Counted from the stretch's first letter, positions 54,826 to 64,000 are shown. The stretch is DNA of 64,000 bases from Rugalucina vietnamica (GCA_964017185.1 OZ024869.1:7896501-7960500); one strand, 5' to 3'. The notes: generated by a model not told the origin, from the letters alone. Numbers and translations: made by a program.

Positions 54826-56530
54826 AACGTAGTGAAGCCTACAAACAACAACAACATTGTTTGCGGCTTTGTCTGCCGGAACCAAGACATACTTTCTGTG
54901 AAATTCTTGAATACCCTGCTTCAAATGCCTAAATGACGATTTAGGTTTAGGAGGTAAAAGATTAGTATTTTGTGAATAAAACTTTATACGTTTATCCACG
55001 ATAGTGAAGATACTTCTTTTCCATTCTTTAAGAGCATTATCCTCAACACCCTCTCGTTTACACCATCGATTACCGAAATCATTCAATGCAGATGCAATCT
55101 CCTCTCTACATTTGTCGAAATTGATGTAGGAAGGGAATCTATATTTCGGACCTTTAGAAACAATTTTGCGAATTCAAGAATCCGAAATTATTTTTAAATT
55201 TCCAGTAACTATATGTCCGGCTGGTTGATAAACAAATTTTGAATCTTTACAATCTCAAGACTTAGGAGTATTAGCATAGATATCAAGATCAGAAACAAGT
55301 TTATTGAAATTAAAAATAGTATTTCTGATTGGTTTATTATATTTGTAACAAATAATAGGAGGTTCTGAATTTTGGAAGTACGTAGGTATAGACTGTATCA
55401 CTGATTTATCCTGGAATATACTTGGTAAATCAGTAAAGTCAATTCCTTTATTAATGAAAGGAATTTAAATAAGTGATTAGATTCGGAATCGATAAATGGC
55501 CGAAGAGCATGCTGAGTATAACATCTTGTTAACAGTGCAGCGTCATACATTTGATGATTTCTATCGTAAAATCTATTAGCCTCTTTGTCCAAAGAACGTA
55601 ATACAGCAATAGGTAGAGAACTAAGATAAGGCAGCATTGAATGTCGACCGTGAATCCTTAGTTAAACAGTTAAATCATTATGGGAAGTATTCAATTTCAT
55701 TGTAGCGCACCGTTTACGTTTGTCATTACCCTTTTTCCGTATACCATGAGATCTAGATTTACGTTTACGAGACTCTGAAAGTGTAAGTACATCAAAATCT
55801 GGCATTTTGGAAATATTACCCTCATGGTAAATGTTGTCGTTAAATCCCAGTGGAAAGGGCGTTTGCAATAATTTTATCCATTTAAGTTTAGTTTCAAATC
55901 GTTTGATGTTTTTGAATCTAACAGAAGAATTTTCATCATATGAGATTTTCTCCACTGGTTGAACTATAACATTATTGGGAGAATGACCAGTGCGCTTAAA
56001 ATGCTGGTACAGAAAGGTATCATTATTTTTGGGCTTTCTGATTCTACGATAGTGCTCACCAAATCGTTTTTGCAAAGTTCGACAAGTTTGTCCAACATAT
56101 TGCATCCTACAATGGTTTGTATTTCAAGTAAGAACATATACAAGATCCACTGATTTTCAGTCAAAACTGGAATCATTAACCACTGAAAATGTCCTACCAT
56201 TCACTGTTGAAGTGATAGTAGTCTTAGAGCATAAATGATTGCAGTAGGTGCACTTCTTGACATTGCACCAGGTCTCTTGAACGGATTAATATATTTACGT
56301 AAAATTGGTGATTTGAGTGGAGATAACCTTATCTGAAGATTATTACGAAACATATTAGAATTAGAAGCTCCGTGCAGATTAACAGTAGATGCCGAAAATA
56401 AATTAAGAGGTGTCACCCTAACAGTAGGTAATAAATTTTGAAAATTGTAAGTTGAATGAGGAATCCGTACAGTAGACGCGGCATGCAACCTAAGGGGAGT
56501 TAATGTAATTCCTAATCTTTTTTGTGATAG
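54826..56530 (-). mobile_element. Naiad main copy: GIY-YIG endonuclease, linker and RT start, with TGA at Cys positions
   Basis: On the minus strand, from about 56520: an N-terminal region (LTPLRLHAAS, RLSPLKSPILRKYINPF), then a Cys cluster CNVKKCTYCNHLC, then the GIY-YIG nuclease. The nuclease shows LVYVLT and QYVGQT for the GIY and YIG strands, the catalytic Arg in LQKRFGEHYRRI, His in QHFKRTGHS and Glu in RFETKLKWIK. A linker follows (QPAGHIVTGNL, GPKYRFPSYINFDKCREE), then the RT start KYVLVPADKAANNVVVVCRLHY. Nuclease before RT is the permuted Naiad order; canonical Penelopes have it last. Four in-frame TGA codons lie at 56157, 56124, 55255 and 55174 (lower coordinates). The first three fall where Cys is expected: FD-TGA-K, LT-TGA and TGA-D-C, the CxC motif. 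Clam Naiads are known to use selenocysteine, so recoding is likely. The copy also has unrelated breaks. Confidence 0.88.
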
Positions 56531-57475
56531 TCATAGTTGGAAAACACTTTTGTAGAATGTGTTCACTTTTCCTGTATTGAACTATTGGCCCTTCTTTGTG
56601 ACGTCATAATTATTTAAATATACGCAATTTAAAATCACTGCACAGGCTACGCATTTCAATATTTCATATTTTTCAAATTGGATTGTCTGGTGAATATATC
56701 AAATTTATTGTTATCTTAATTTTGTCTAAAGGGTCTAAATGGATATTCGCTGTATATTGCTAAACTGGAAATTTAACATTTATGACGGGTTTAATATAAA
56801 AAGCAGGCGCACAGTTTCTAGGGGAGCCGTTCGTCTCTATCGTAATAGAATCCCAGTCATATTTTTGGATTGAAAACGTCTACCAAAACGCTTCTCAAAC
56901 CATATCACGTAAATAGATTTTGGAACGTTGTAGTGGTATTAGCACATGATTATATTGTGGTATGGACGCCTCTTTCAAAGGAATTTTGTGTTATTTTTCA
57001 AAACGTTACAACTCATAAATCAAGGTTTAAGATGATGAACAATCCAAAACTTTTATCAATGGAATTAGCAAAGATCTGGTTCAAATTAGCATTAACAGAT
57101 TAGACCAGTCATAACCTGGAAATGAAATTGTGAGGCTCTGAAGCCTCTATACCGAGCTTCTTTCAACTTAATAAAGCATAACAAACAGGTGTAGTGCTAT
57201 GTTACAGTTCTCGTAAAAATTGCAATTTCTGTTTTAGGGAAATAACTTTTCGCATATGTGTTAGCAGGGTAATGAAGACTCCGCAAGTATAAAATTGTTC
57301 TTCTAACATTATTCTGCCTTTTGTGACTGGCTGAAGTACGTGTATGCAGTGTCATAGAGGTGTCCCTCTTCAGAGACTCAGTTTGCCATGACTAATTGTT
57401 GGGTGATTTCAATATCGCAAAGAATCTATCTATAACTATCAATTACTTTTCTTCTGGTATACTGATGACAAGATG
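56531..57475. other. Remainder of the mariner-like shell
   Basis: Sequence between the Naiad 5' side and the right inverted end. No transposase signature was recognised in any frame. The exact Naiad 5' boundary is uncertain by a hundred bases or more. Confidence 0.45.
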
Positions 57476-57493
57476 TAAAGAACACCCCTCGTA

Positions 57494-57535
57494 AGCTCAC
57501 CTTGTGAGCCTTCGGCTCAGGTGAGCTAATTATAC
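57494..57535. repeat. Mollusc-type GCTCACC…GGTGAGC hairpin
   Basis: 'AGCTCACCTTGTGAGCC' and 'GGCTCAGGTGAGCT' can pair around TTC. This motif usually ends the CGGACGGAC-containing repeat that begins left of 51055, so the mariner-like element split that repeat. Confidence 0.75.
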
Positions 57536-58816
57536 ACTGATAAAAGTTATAATATGCTAATGTTATAATAGGCCGCCTGATATTTTTTCTTCTAGTTCAG
57601 AAAGTAAAATACGATCAATTAAAATTCATAATCATATGAATAAACCAATGACTAACAGTGGCTCTGTGAGTTTCTGCATTCCAATATGCGTGATATACCT
57701 CACACAGACGGAGCATGAGTAAAGCTACCTTCTTTTCAAAAAGTCACACTTTATTAACATCAAATTAAATGTCATATTATGACGTTGTGTTTTACATTTT
57801 AATTTATTTGAAAGTGCTATTAACTGCCATGATGCAAGATAGAATTAAGTCAGTTGTGTTGCTGCAATAAGACTCTTCGTTTTTGTTTTGTACATGCAAG
57901 AAGACAGCAACATGAATAACAGGAATTCAGCTTTTTGCATGCAATTTGCATACAAACTTTGTTCTTCTTCGGTTCCATTATTATCAGCAGTATGGCATTG
58001 AAATTTTCAGCGATTATTTAGGTCTGATACTAGACTCTGATAAACTTTGAAAATTTAAAAAATCGTTCACAAATTTTGTTATGTTGTTCGTTAAAAATTG
58101 GCATTGAAACCGGAAGTGTGCGGCAGCCGTGACCTGCTTGTCCACGAAAATAGTCTTAAACAGCCAATTCGAGTTATATCTCTCATTTCCAGGCCTCATC
58201 AAGTGAATTTAACAGGGATTAACATGTTTAAGAGGCACATTAATGCATTTTCAAAAAAAAATCTCAAAACTAGCGATTTTTAAAAATCCGTAAAAATTTA
58301 CCAGTAGAGAAAATTCGAATGTTTGATGTTTTTCCAAGCCGAAAGGGCCCCTTTGATGAAACCCGTTCCTAATTTTAATAAATGTTGTGCCTTATTCAAT
58401 TTTGTATTTAAAAACATTCATTTTTGCATTTTTACTCCAAAAACGCGTTTAGTGATAGAAAATTATTTCTGAACACTTTGGAACTGTACTTACTTGAAAG
58501 ACATGTCTTTAGGCCAAAAAATCGTGCAATTTTGAACATGGCTTAGAAACCGAAAATTAGTTTGAAAAGTGGCCTCTTATAACTTTTTTTCTGTGTATAC
58601 TAACAGAGTTCACCCAACACCAGGTGAATATTGGTGGACTAAATACAATATTAAGTATTGATATTAATATACAATTGCAATGAATATATTGACAACGTGT
58701 AGAAAACTATTGAAAAAGTTACTACGACAGCAATCGTAACATGCTTTATTTATGATATTCATCAGTTTGGAGTACGTAATTCTCATTAGCTAGTTTATTT
58801 TGATTCAAGTTAAAAC
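57536..58816. other. Non-coding, nothing recognised
   Basis: AT-rich, with no shared repeat or recognisable exon over about 1.3 kb. Confidence 0.45.
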
Positions 58817-59239
58817 ATGCCGTTTCATCACTACATCAATACAACGAGATGCTGTAAACAATTTAGGGTTAGTGGGAAAACGACATTCCAATGTGAGCAT
58901 GACCAACAACTTCTCTTACAGATACTGAACGACCATAGGGAATTATTTTATCTATTGAGTGTATCTTGGAACATTGATAAGTGCTCGTCTTATAAGGGAC
59001 TTAAGTTTGATACTTTCCGTAATGATCACGTATCTGTCCGTGATGATCACGTGAGTGGGTTCTTTTTCGGAGTGGTCCATTTCACCTGCTTTCCCAGAAG
59101 TCTCAAATATGCCTATGAAAAAGGGACTATCTATATGGAAAAAGCTGGTCTTGTTAATTATTTCAATTACTTAAAAACATTAGATTTCAATCGGATTGGC
59201 GAAAGTAAAGTATACAGGGTACAAGATAAAATATTCTGA
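58817..59239 (+). pseudogene. GT8 glycosyltransferase-like unit 1, C-terminal part
   Basis: This encodes the second half of a GT8-type domain: HHYINTTRCCKQF, then HDQQLLLQILNDH (the conserved DQ block), LLSVSWNIDKCSSYKG and FFFGVVHFTCFPRSLKYAYEKG, ending at a TGA after DKIF. GT8 enzymes (glycogenin, LARGE and glucoside xylosyltransferases) use nucleotide sugars in the Golgi. The catalytic DxD half is absent, since similarity to the sister units stops at the start of this frame. It is therefore a partial copy in a head-to-tail array. No intron is evident. Confidence 0.65.
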
Positions 59240-59282
59240 AAGCCGGGAGGAAAATTACATAAACTTTTATGTCATCCTCTTT

Positions 59283-59450
59283 AAATAAATAAAAATTAAA
59301 ACTGAGATCCTTTACGAGCAGTGAACACATTAATGAGAAAGGGGATGGGTCATACCGCGTTTCGACTATTGAAGTCTCATCAGTGACCCTTTTGATTTGG
59401 CAACATGGATCCAAAGAGAAATACTGAAATTTTTAACTTTCAAAGAATTT
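59283..59450 (+). repeat. R2 fragment between GT8 units 1 and 2
   Basis: 'AAACTGAGATCCTTTACGAG', 'AAAGGGGATGGGTCATACC' and 'TTTGGCAACATGGATCCAAAG' match R2. It interrupts the spacer between units, since unit 2 to 3 lacks it. Confidence 0.8.
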
Positions 59451-59454
59451 ATTA

Positions 59455-60245
59455 TGACTAAAATGGAGAAAATCCAGAATTCCTCCTCCGATAAGGATTT
59501 GACTTTCTTTAACATTTCTATTACTTTTGGTCATATTTCCTTTGAATTTGAGTTGGGTGGTTCTGAATATCGCAGGCTCAAGCCCAAGTCACTTTCACTC
59601 ACCCATGGTCAGGAATATATGGTACTGGTGAGATATTCGTGTATGATCTGATGCCACATGTGAACACTTGTATTGTAATATATACCGACACGTTATTTGC
59701 GGTAGATCCTGCTTTTCTTTGGAACGAAGCAAGGTAGCATTAACGTGGCCACCACGTGGTCACCCACGCGAGAAAACTTCAATTCAGGTGTAATGGTTCA
59801 CAGTTTGGCTCGTATGAGGGAGATTCCCTTTCAGCATTTCATTAGTACAACGAGATGCTGCAAATAATTTAGAGCTAGTGGGAAAAAGACATTCCAATGT
59901 GAGCATGACCAACAACTTCTCTTACAGATACTGAACGACCATAGGGAATTGTTTTATCTGTTGAGTGTATCTTGGAACATTGATAAGTGCTCGTCTTATA
60001 AGGGACTTAAGTTTGATTCTTTCCGTAATGATCATGTATATGTCCGTGATGATCACGTGAGTTGGTTCTTCTTCGGAGTGGTCCATATCACCTGCTTTCC
60101 AAGAAGTCTCAAATATGCCTATGAAAAGGGGACTATGTATATGAAAAAAGCTGGTCTTGTTAATTATTTCAATTACTTAAAAACATTAGACTTCAGTCGG
60201 ATTGGCGAAAGTAAAGTATACAGTGTACCGGATAAAACATTCTAA
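59455..60245 (+). pseudogene. GT8 glycosyltransferase-like unit 2, full domain, broken
   Basis: It starts near MTKMEKIQNSSSDKDLTF and runs through ISFEFELGGSEYRRL to a region equivalent to DLMPHVNTCIVI-DTD-TLFG, where unit 3 shows the metal-binding DxD best. DPAFLWNEAR follows, then the frame breaks, the QFGSYEGDSLSAFH/QHFISTTRCC region, HDQQLLLQILNDH (near 59910) and WFFFGVVHITCFPRSLKYAYEKG, with a TAA after DKTF. Frame changes near 59620 and 59720-59870 make it a pseudogene. Unit length without insertions is about 830-850 bp. Strong similarity to units 1 and 3 indicates recent tandem duplication. Confidence 0.68.
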
Positions 60246-60289
60246 AAGCCGGGAGGAAACTTGCACAAACTTTTATATCATCCTCTTAA

Positions 60290-60995
60290 AATAACTAAAA
60301 TGGAGAAAATCCAGAATTCCTCCTCCGAAAAGGAATTGACTTTCTTTAATATTTCTTTTACTTTTGGACATATTTCCATTGAATGTGAATTGGGTGGTTC
60401 TGAATATCGCAGGTTCAAGCTCAAGTCATTTTCCGGAATATATGATACTGGTAAGATATTCATGTATGATCTGATGCCACGTGTGAACACCTGTATTGTG
60501 ATAGATTCTGACACGTTATTTGGGGTGGAAGGTACAAGTAGGCAAAGATCAGGAAAAGGCGCAATCAGAAAAAGATTCCCACTCCAAAAACCGAGGTGGG
60601 AAAAAACCAAACTAACAATCAGGTACTGATACAATGAAAACATTTCGTAAGCCGAATGAGCAGCTATTTTCCCAATCCTGCTTTTCTTTGGAACGAAGCA
60701 AGACAGCATCTTCAGCCACCCGTTACCGTGGCTACCATGTGGTCACAAACGCGAGAACACTTCAATTCAGGTGTAATGGTTCACAGTTTGGCTCGTATGA
60801 AGGAGATTCCCTTTCAGCATTTCATTAGTACAACGAGATGCTGCAATTTAGATTTAGTGGGAAAACGACATTCCAATATAAGCATGATCAACAACTTCTC
60901 TTACAGATACTAAACGACCATAGGGAATTGTTTTATCTGTTGAGTGTATCCTGGAACATTGATAAGTGCTCGTCTTATAAGGGAATTAAGCACAA
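60290..60995 (+). pseudogene. GT8 glycosyltransferase-like unit 3, first part
   Basis: MEKIQNSSSEKELTFFNISF leads to FMYDLMPRVNTCIVIDSDTLFGV, with DSD as the DxD metal site. A Naiad scrap (60531-60676) follows. Then come PAFLWNEARQHLQPPVTVAT and FNSGVMVHSLARM (the FNSGV block typical of GT8), ISTTRCC, HDQQLLLQILNDH and WNIDKCSSYKG. At about 60996 a longer Naiad copy cuts it; the unit resumes at 61704. The two interruptions and a small deletion after STTRCC make it non-functional. Confidence 0.7.
60531..60676 (-). mobile_element. Naiad 3'-end scrap inside GT8 unit 3
   Basis: 'GGTACAAGTAGGCAAAGATC' through 'GCAGCTATTTTCCCAAT' equals the last ~145 bp of Naiad. The GT8 frame resumes at CCTGCTTTTC just as in unit 2. 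Confidence 0.9.
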
Positions 60996-61703
60996 TGAGA
61001 AAGAAATTCACACTCCAATAAAAGGGTGGGAGAAACTAAATTGAGAATTAGGTACTTATACTTAGGAAACATATCGAAAGCCGAGTAAGCAGCTATTTAC
61101 CAATAGGCTGTCACTCGGTTACCCGAACTTAAATATGAAAACTTACATAAGGTTCAACCAGCACAAAAATTCCACTCCAAAACAAAAACAAATGGAACCG
61201 CAACCGCTATCAGTATTGGAACGATCAGTAGTTTAAAATTACTGGCAGGCTTAAATCGTTTACAGGCACCTAACCTCACCCTCAATCCCTCATCTTCTTC
61301 AGTGGTTCATAACATTTAGTTAGTTGTTCGGTCATCGTGGTGAATCTCTACCTCGTCAATGAATCACCAAGGACAAACAAATAAATCATGATAACAATCC
61401 TGATGAATCAAAAACGAGGACTCAACAGAGTCAGTAAGCTGCCCGATGATGGAGATCCATGGATGCCGTATAACTTACTGAAACCCGGAGCAAAAGAAAA
61501 AAACACCAGTTGAACGTCGGTGGGCCAAGCAACAGACAAGAAGCTCCGGCCCCAACCAACTAAAATGAATACAGTGTAGCTTTTTGTCAGGGATCATAGA
61601 GTCTGCAGTACAACAAATAAAATATAAAAGCTTGATCCTTGGAAGCAGTGAAAACGTTCAAAGGGAGGTAGTATGGGCCATAGTTATCAACCATGATTGG
61701 TTT
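60996..61703 (-). mobile_element. Naiad 3' region inside GT8 unit 3
   Basis: It follows the Naiad 3' region from 'AATTCACACTCCAATAAAAG' to 'TAGTTATCAACCATGATTGG' at moderate divergence. An R2 scrap lies inside near 61605-61680. About 70 bp of GT8 sequence is missing at the insertion. Confidence 0.83.
61605..61680 (+). repeat. R2 scrap inside the Naiad copy
   Basis: 'TTGATCCTTGGAAGCAGTGA' and 'GGGAGGTAGTATGGGCCA' resemble diverged R2. Confidence 0.5.
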
Positions 61704-61780
61704 AATGTTCTTCGGCGTGGTCCATTTCTGCTGCTTTTCAACTAGACTCAAATATGCCTAAGAAAGAGGGACTAAGTACA
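61704..61780 (+). pseudogene. GT8 unit 3, continued
   Basis: 'TTCTTCGGCGTGGTCCATTT' and 'AGACTCAAATATGCCTA' match the FFGVVH…SLKYAYEKG part of the sister units, with decay. Confidence 0.7.
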
Positions 61781-62628
61781 GGTCCGTTTGGTACATAGCG
61801 ATTTGTTTCATATTTTTAATTTAAGTAATGGCATAGCAATACCAGTACTTGAAGCTTTGCCAAATTTTATTGGGTGTTTGCAGATTTAAACGGATTTCAT
61901 TAGGTCACCCTCAATACATAGAAATTTGTACTGATTGATACATTTTTGATATTGCTCTATCAGTATATAAAATGCAACCCATTGGATATTACAACCAAAA
62001 TAACATTACTTCTTGGAGGCAAATATCAACTTTCTTCACACACTTCGAATCAAAAACAGTTTATATTGTTAAATTTACATATCACCCGATAGACTACAAC
62101 TTACATAATATTTGGTCTACCCTGTGTATATTTAAGGTTATTGAAGCTTGAAATATTGCACCCTATCAGCCTTCTTACAACATATTATACAATAAGACAG
62201 CCAACGTTATCACCAGACAATTGTCCGTATATAATTCAATAAATGGAACTGTAGGACAAATTATATAATATACAGTGATTATATTATGTAAAATGTAGTA
62301 TACCCGATGATAAGTCATTTTAATTGAATAATAAAAAGTTTACTTCAATCTTCCCTATAGGGTGTGAAATCAAAGTTAAAGTTGATATTTGTGTACCAGA
62401 AGTTATGCTAATTCGCTTATCATATTTTTGTTATTATCTTATTAGTAATCAATCAAATAAAAATGTTACAACCAGTGAATATTTCTATGTATTAAGATTG
62501 ACATAGCGAATTCCGTCAAATCTGCAAAAACTCAATAAAATCTGACCACGCTTCAAATAGTGGTAATGCAATGTCATAAGTTATGAAACAAATCGCTGTG
62601 TACTAATCTTATATGAAACGAACTAGCT
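61781..62628. mobile_element. ~0.85-kb foldback element inside GT8 unit 3
   Basis: Left 'GTACATAGCGATTTGTTTCA', 'AATGGCATAGCAATACCA' and 'TTTTGCAGATTT'-type blocks return inverted on the right ('TGAAACAAATCGCTGTGTAC', 'GGTAATGCAATGTCATAAG', 'AAATCTGCAAAAACTCAATA'). Inverted similarity continues for much of each ~400-bp arm. There is no coding capacity. The exact ends are uncertain by about 10 bp. Confidence 0.75.
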
Positions 62629-62735
62629 GGTCTTGTAGATTATGTCAATTACTAATTAAAAGAATTGGATTTCAATGGAATTAGCGAAAGTAAAGTATAC
62701 AGGGTACCAGACATTCTTAAAGTTCATAATAGTGA
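62629..62735 (+). pseudogene. GT8 unit 3, end
   Basis: 'AGCTGGTCTTGTAGATTATG' and 'GCGAAAGTAAAGTATACAGG' match …KAGLVNYFNYLKTLDF…GESKVYRV. Here the frame passes without a stop through VPDILKVHNSEPGEKLH into the next unit. Confidence 0.7.
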
Positions 62736-62862
62736 GCCGGGAGAAAAATTACATGACAAAACTGGAGAATATCCAGAATCCTCCCTCCGGTAAGGATTTG
62801 GCTTTCTTTAATATTTCTTTTACTATTGGACAGATTTCCATTGAATTTTACAAGAAATAAAT
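62736..62862 (+). pseudogene. GT8 unit 4, start only
   Basis: MTKLENIQNPPSGKDLAFFN and ISFTIGQISIEF match the beginnings of units 2 and 3, then similarity ends. The array terminates here within the window. Confidence 0.68.
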
Positions 62863-63283
62863 AATACGTAGAAACATCTACTCATTTCATTTGATTTCAT
62901 TTGCTTCGACGAATAATAATATTTTCAACAAACCACGTACATGTATTTTAACCATCTGTGCGGCAATATCGTTAAATAGGAATGGCATTTTCTGACACTC
63001 TTGTACCTGATTCAAATTTCAGCCATGAACGGAAATATGGCACCGATTTGGTGCAGAAAAATTAAATACATGCCTGTTGTAACCATTTATAAATAAACGG
63101 TTTGTAACCAATATGTAACCAGGCTTTATTTTAACTTTCAATGTGTAGCTTCATAACGTTTTTGTTTCTTTCCCCGTTGACTATGTCTTTTGTGTTAAGA
63201 TTCTACATTATACTTCTAGATTAATTTCGTACTGCTTATATGATTTCCTTGTTACGAAAAGCTTTGAAAAGAAATATTAAAAC
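62863..63283. other. Non-coding, nothing recognised
   Basis: No shared repeat or gene. Confidence 0.4.
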
Positions 63284-63738
63284 GTTTATCATGATTTATT
63301 TGTTTGTTCTTGATGATTCATTGACTAGTTAGAGATTCACCACGAGGACCGAATAACTAACTAAATGTTATGAACCACTGCAGAAGCTGAGGGTGAGGTT
63401 AGGTACCTGTACAACCGGTTTAAGCCCGCCAGTAACTTTGTGTTACTGATCGTTCCAAGTCGATACTTCTGTGGTGGTTCTTTTTGTTTTATGTTTTGGT
63501 GTTTAAAAATTTTTTGTGCTGTTGGCGCCTTATGTATGTTTTCATATTTTTAGTTAAGTTAAGGTAACTGAGTGGCCACCTATTGGGAAAATAGCTGCTC
63601 ATTCGGCTTACGATATGTTTCATGGTATAAGTACCTGATTGTTAGTTTGTTTTTGTTTTTCCCACCTCGGCTTTTGGAGTGGGAATCTTTTTCTGATTGC
63701 GCCTTTTCCTGATCTTTGCCTACTTGTACCTTTTCATG
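63284..63738 (+). mobile_element. Naiad 3' region, plus orientation
   Basis: The only long Naiad piece in plus orientation: 'TTCTTGATGATTCATTGAC', 'ATTCACCACGAGGACCGAA', 'AGAAGCTGAGGGTGAGG', 'AACTGAGTGGCCACC', ending 'GCCTACTTGTACC'. It is well preserved. Confidence 0.9.
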
Positions 63739-63850
63739 TCAAGCGGTTTGAGCTTGGCTTATCTTACATGTAGCTGCCAGTCATCTAACTTCAGTAAACT
63801 TTGGTTATTTCAGTCAAGGAGAATCATCTTATTTGTGGAATACATACAAA

Positions 63851-63950
63851 AGTAAAGTAGGCAACGATCAGGAAATGGCGCAATCACTTCGAAAAAAAAA
63901 AACCAAGGTGGGTAAAACTAAATTAACAATCAGGTTTACCGGGAATGAAA
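63851..63950 (-). mobile_element. Naiad 3'-end scrap, opposite orientation
   Basis: 'AAAGTAGGCAACGATCAGG', 'ATGGCGCAATCA' and 'CCAAGGTGGG' match the 3' end, inverted relative to 63284-63738 and ~110 bp away. Confidence 0.75.
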
Positions 63951-64000
63951 TCTAAAAAAAACACAACATAATTATTTAATTAATTAAAGCACCTGTCACC

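Larger units (their letters stand above)
51057..57491. mobile_element. Tc1/mariner-like element (~1.27 kb), expanded by nested insertions
   Basis: The inverted ends CGAGGGGTGTTCTTTA (51057-51072) and its complement (ending 57491) are flanked by TA on both sides (51055-51056, 57492-57493). Removing the element and one TA restores 'ACCATACTATAAGCTCACC', a natural continuation of the surrounding mollusc repeat. Without the Naiad (51365 to about 56530) the shell is about 1.27 kb, a usual mariner length. TA duplication and size point to Tc1/mariner. No transposase was recognised in what remains. Confidence 0.78.

Noticed and set aside
56870-57103. Transposase remnant of the mariner-like shell
   Set aside because: The open frame shows no D,D(34)D-type signature or other recognisable block.

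Overview
This window is animal genomic DNA made almost entirely of mobile elements and repeats. One host exon is clear and one array of host-gene fragments is recognisable. Several things point to a mollusc, most likely a bivalve clam. These are the TGACCTTGACCT duplications, the 'GGGAAATAACTCC' and 'AAGGGCAGATAACTC' tandem arrays, the 'GCTCACCTTGTGAGCC' hairpin, a tRNA-headed SINE ending in GGGACGTAAAA, and a Penelope-like element of Naiad type with TGA codons where cysteines are expected. The species call is inference; everything was read by eye, without any search.

Family names used here. M1 is a ~235-bp MITE with GAGCCGC ends, a central palindrome and 4-bp A/T target duplications. M2 is a ~270-bp MITE with ends near CATCAGGAAAACATG and its own central palindrome. 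R2 is a ~0.5-kb repeat containing 'GGGGATGGGCCATACC'. S1 and S2 are SINE-like families. Naiad is a Penelope-like retroelement with its GIY-YIG nuclease ahead of the reverse transcriptase.

Layout. 1-7200: scattered M1 and M2 copies, microsatellites and a mollusc-type duplication. 7206-10700: a 3.5-kb foldback structure whose arms hold a minisatellite, a tetranucleotide array, a shared module and ~103-bp tandem units. 10.9-13.1 kb: the least repetitive part, holding exon 1 of a TCF15/scleraxis-type bHLH gene (minus strand) and its upstream DNA. 13.6-14.6 kb: an inverted-repeat element whose body is a GGATATCC satellite. 18300-26614: an 8.3-kb CACTA-type transposon inserted in an R2 copy (3-bp ATT duplication), with long subterminal CATTAA-rich arrays and nested SINE, MITE and LINE copies. 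26.6-27.8 kb: a palindromic R2 cluster. 28.97-30.57 kb: an inverted-repeat element with CCCGGG motifs. 31-48 kb: M1/M2 copies, truncated Naiad copies, SINEs and tRNA-like pseudogenes. 48.7-51.05 kb: two mollusc tandem arrays. 51057-57491: a mariner-sized element with TA duplication, split by a near-complete Naiad, itself split by a CCCAGCTAAC element. 58.8-62.9 kb: a head-to-tail array of GT8 glycosyltransferase-like units broken by R2, Naiad and foldback insertions. The window ends in a divergent pair of Naiad 3' fragments.

The host genes seen form no operon or pathway. Most of the biology is nested transposition, and the insertion order can be read directly in several places. The observation most worth follow-up is the Naiad with TGA codons at cysteine positions, which suggests selenocysteine recoding by a retroelement.
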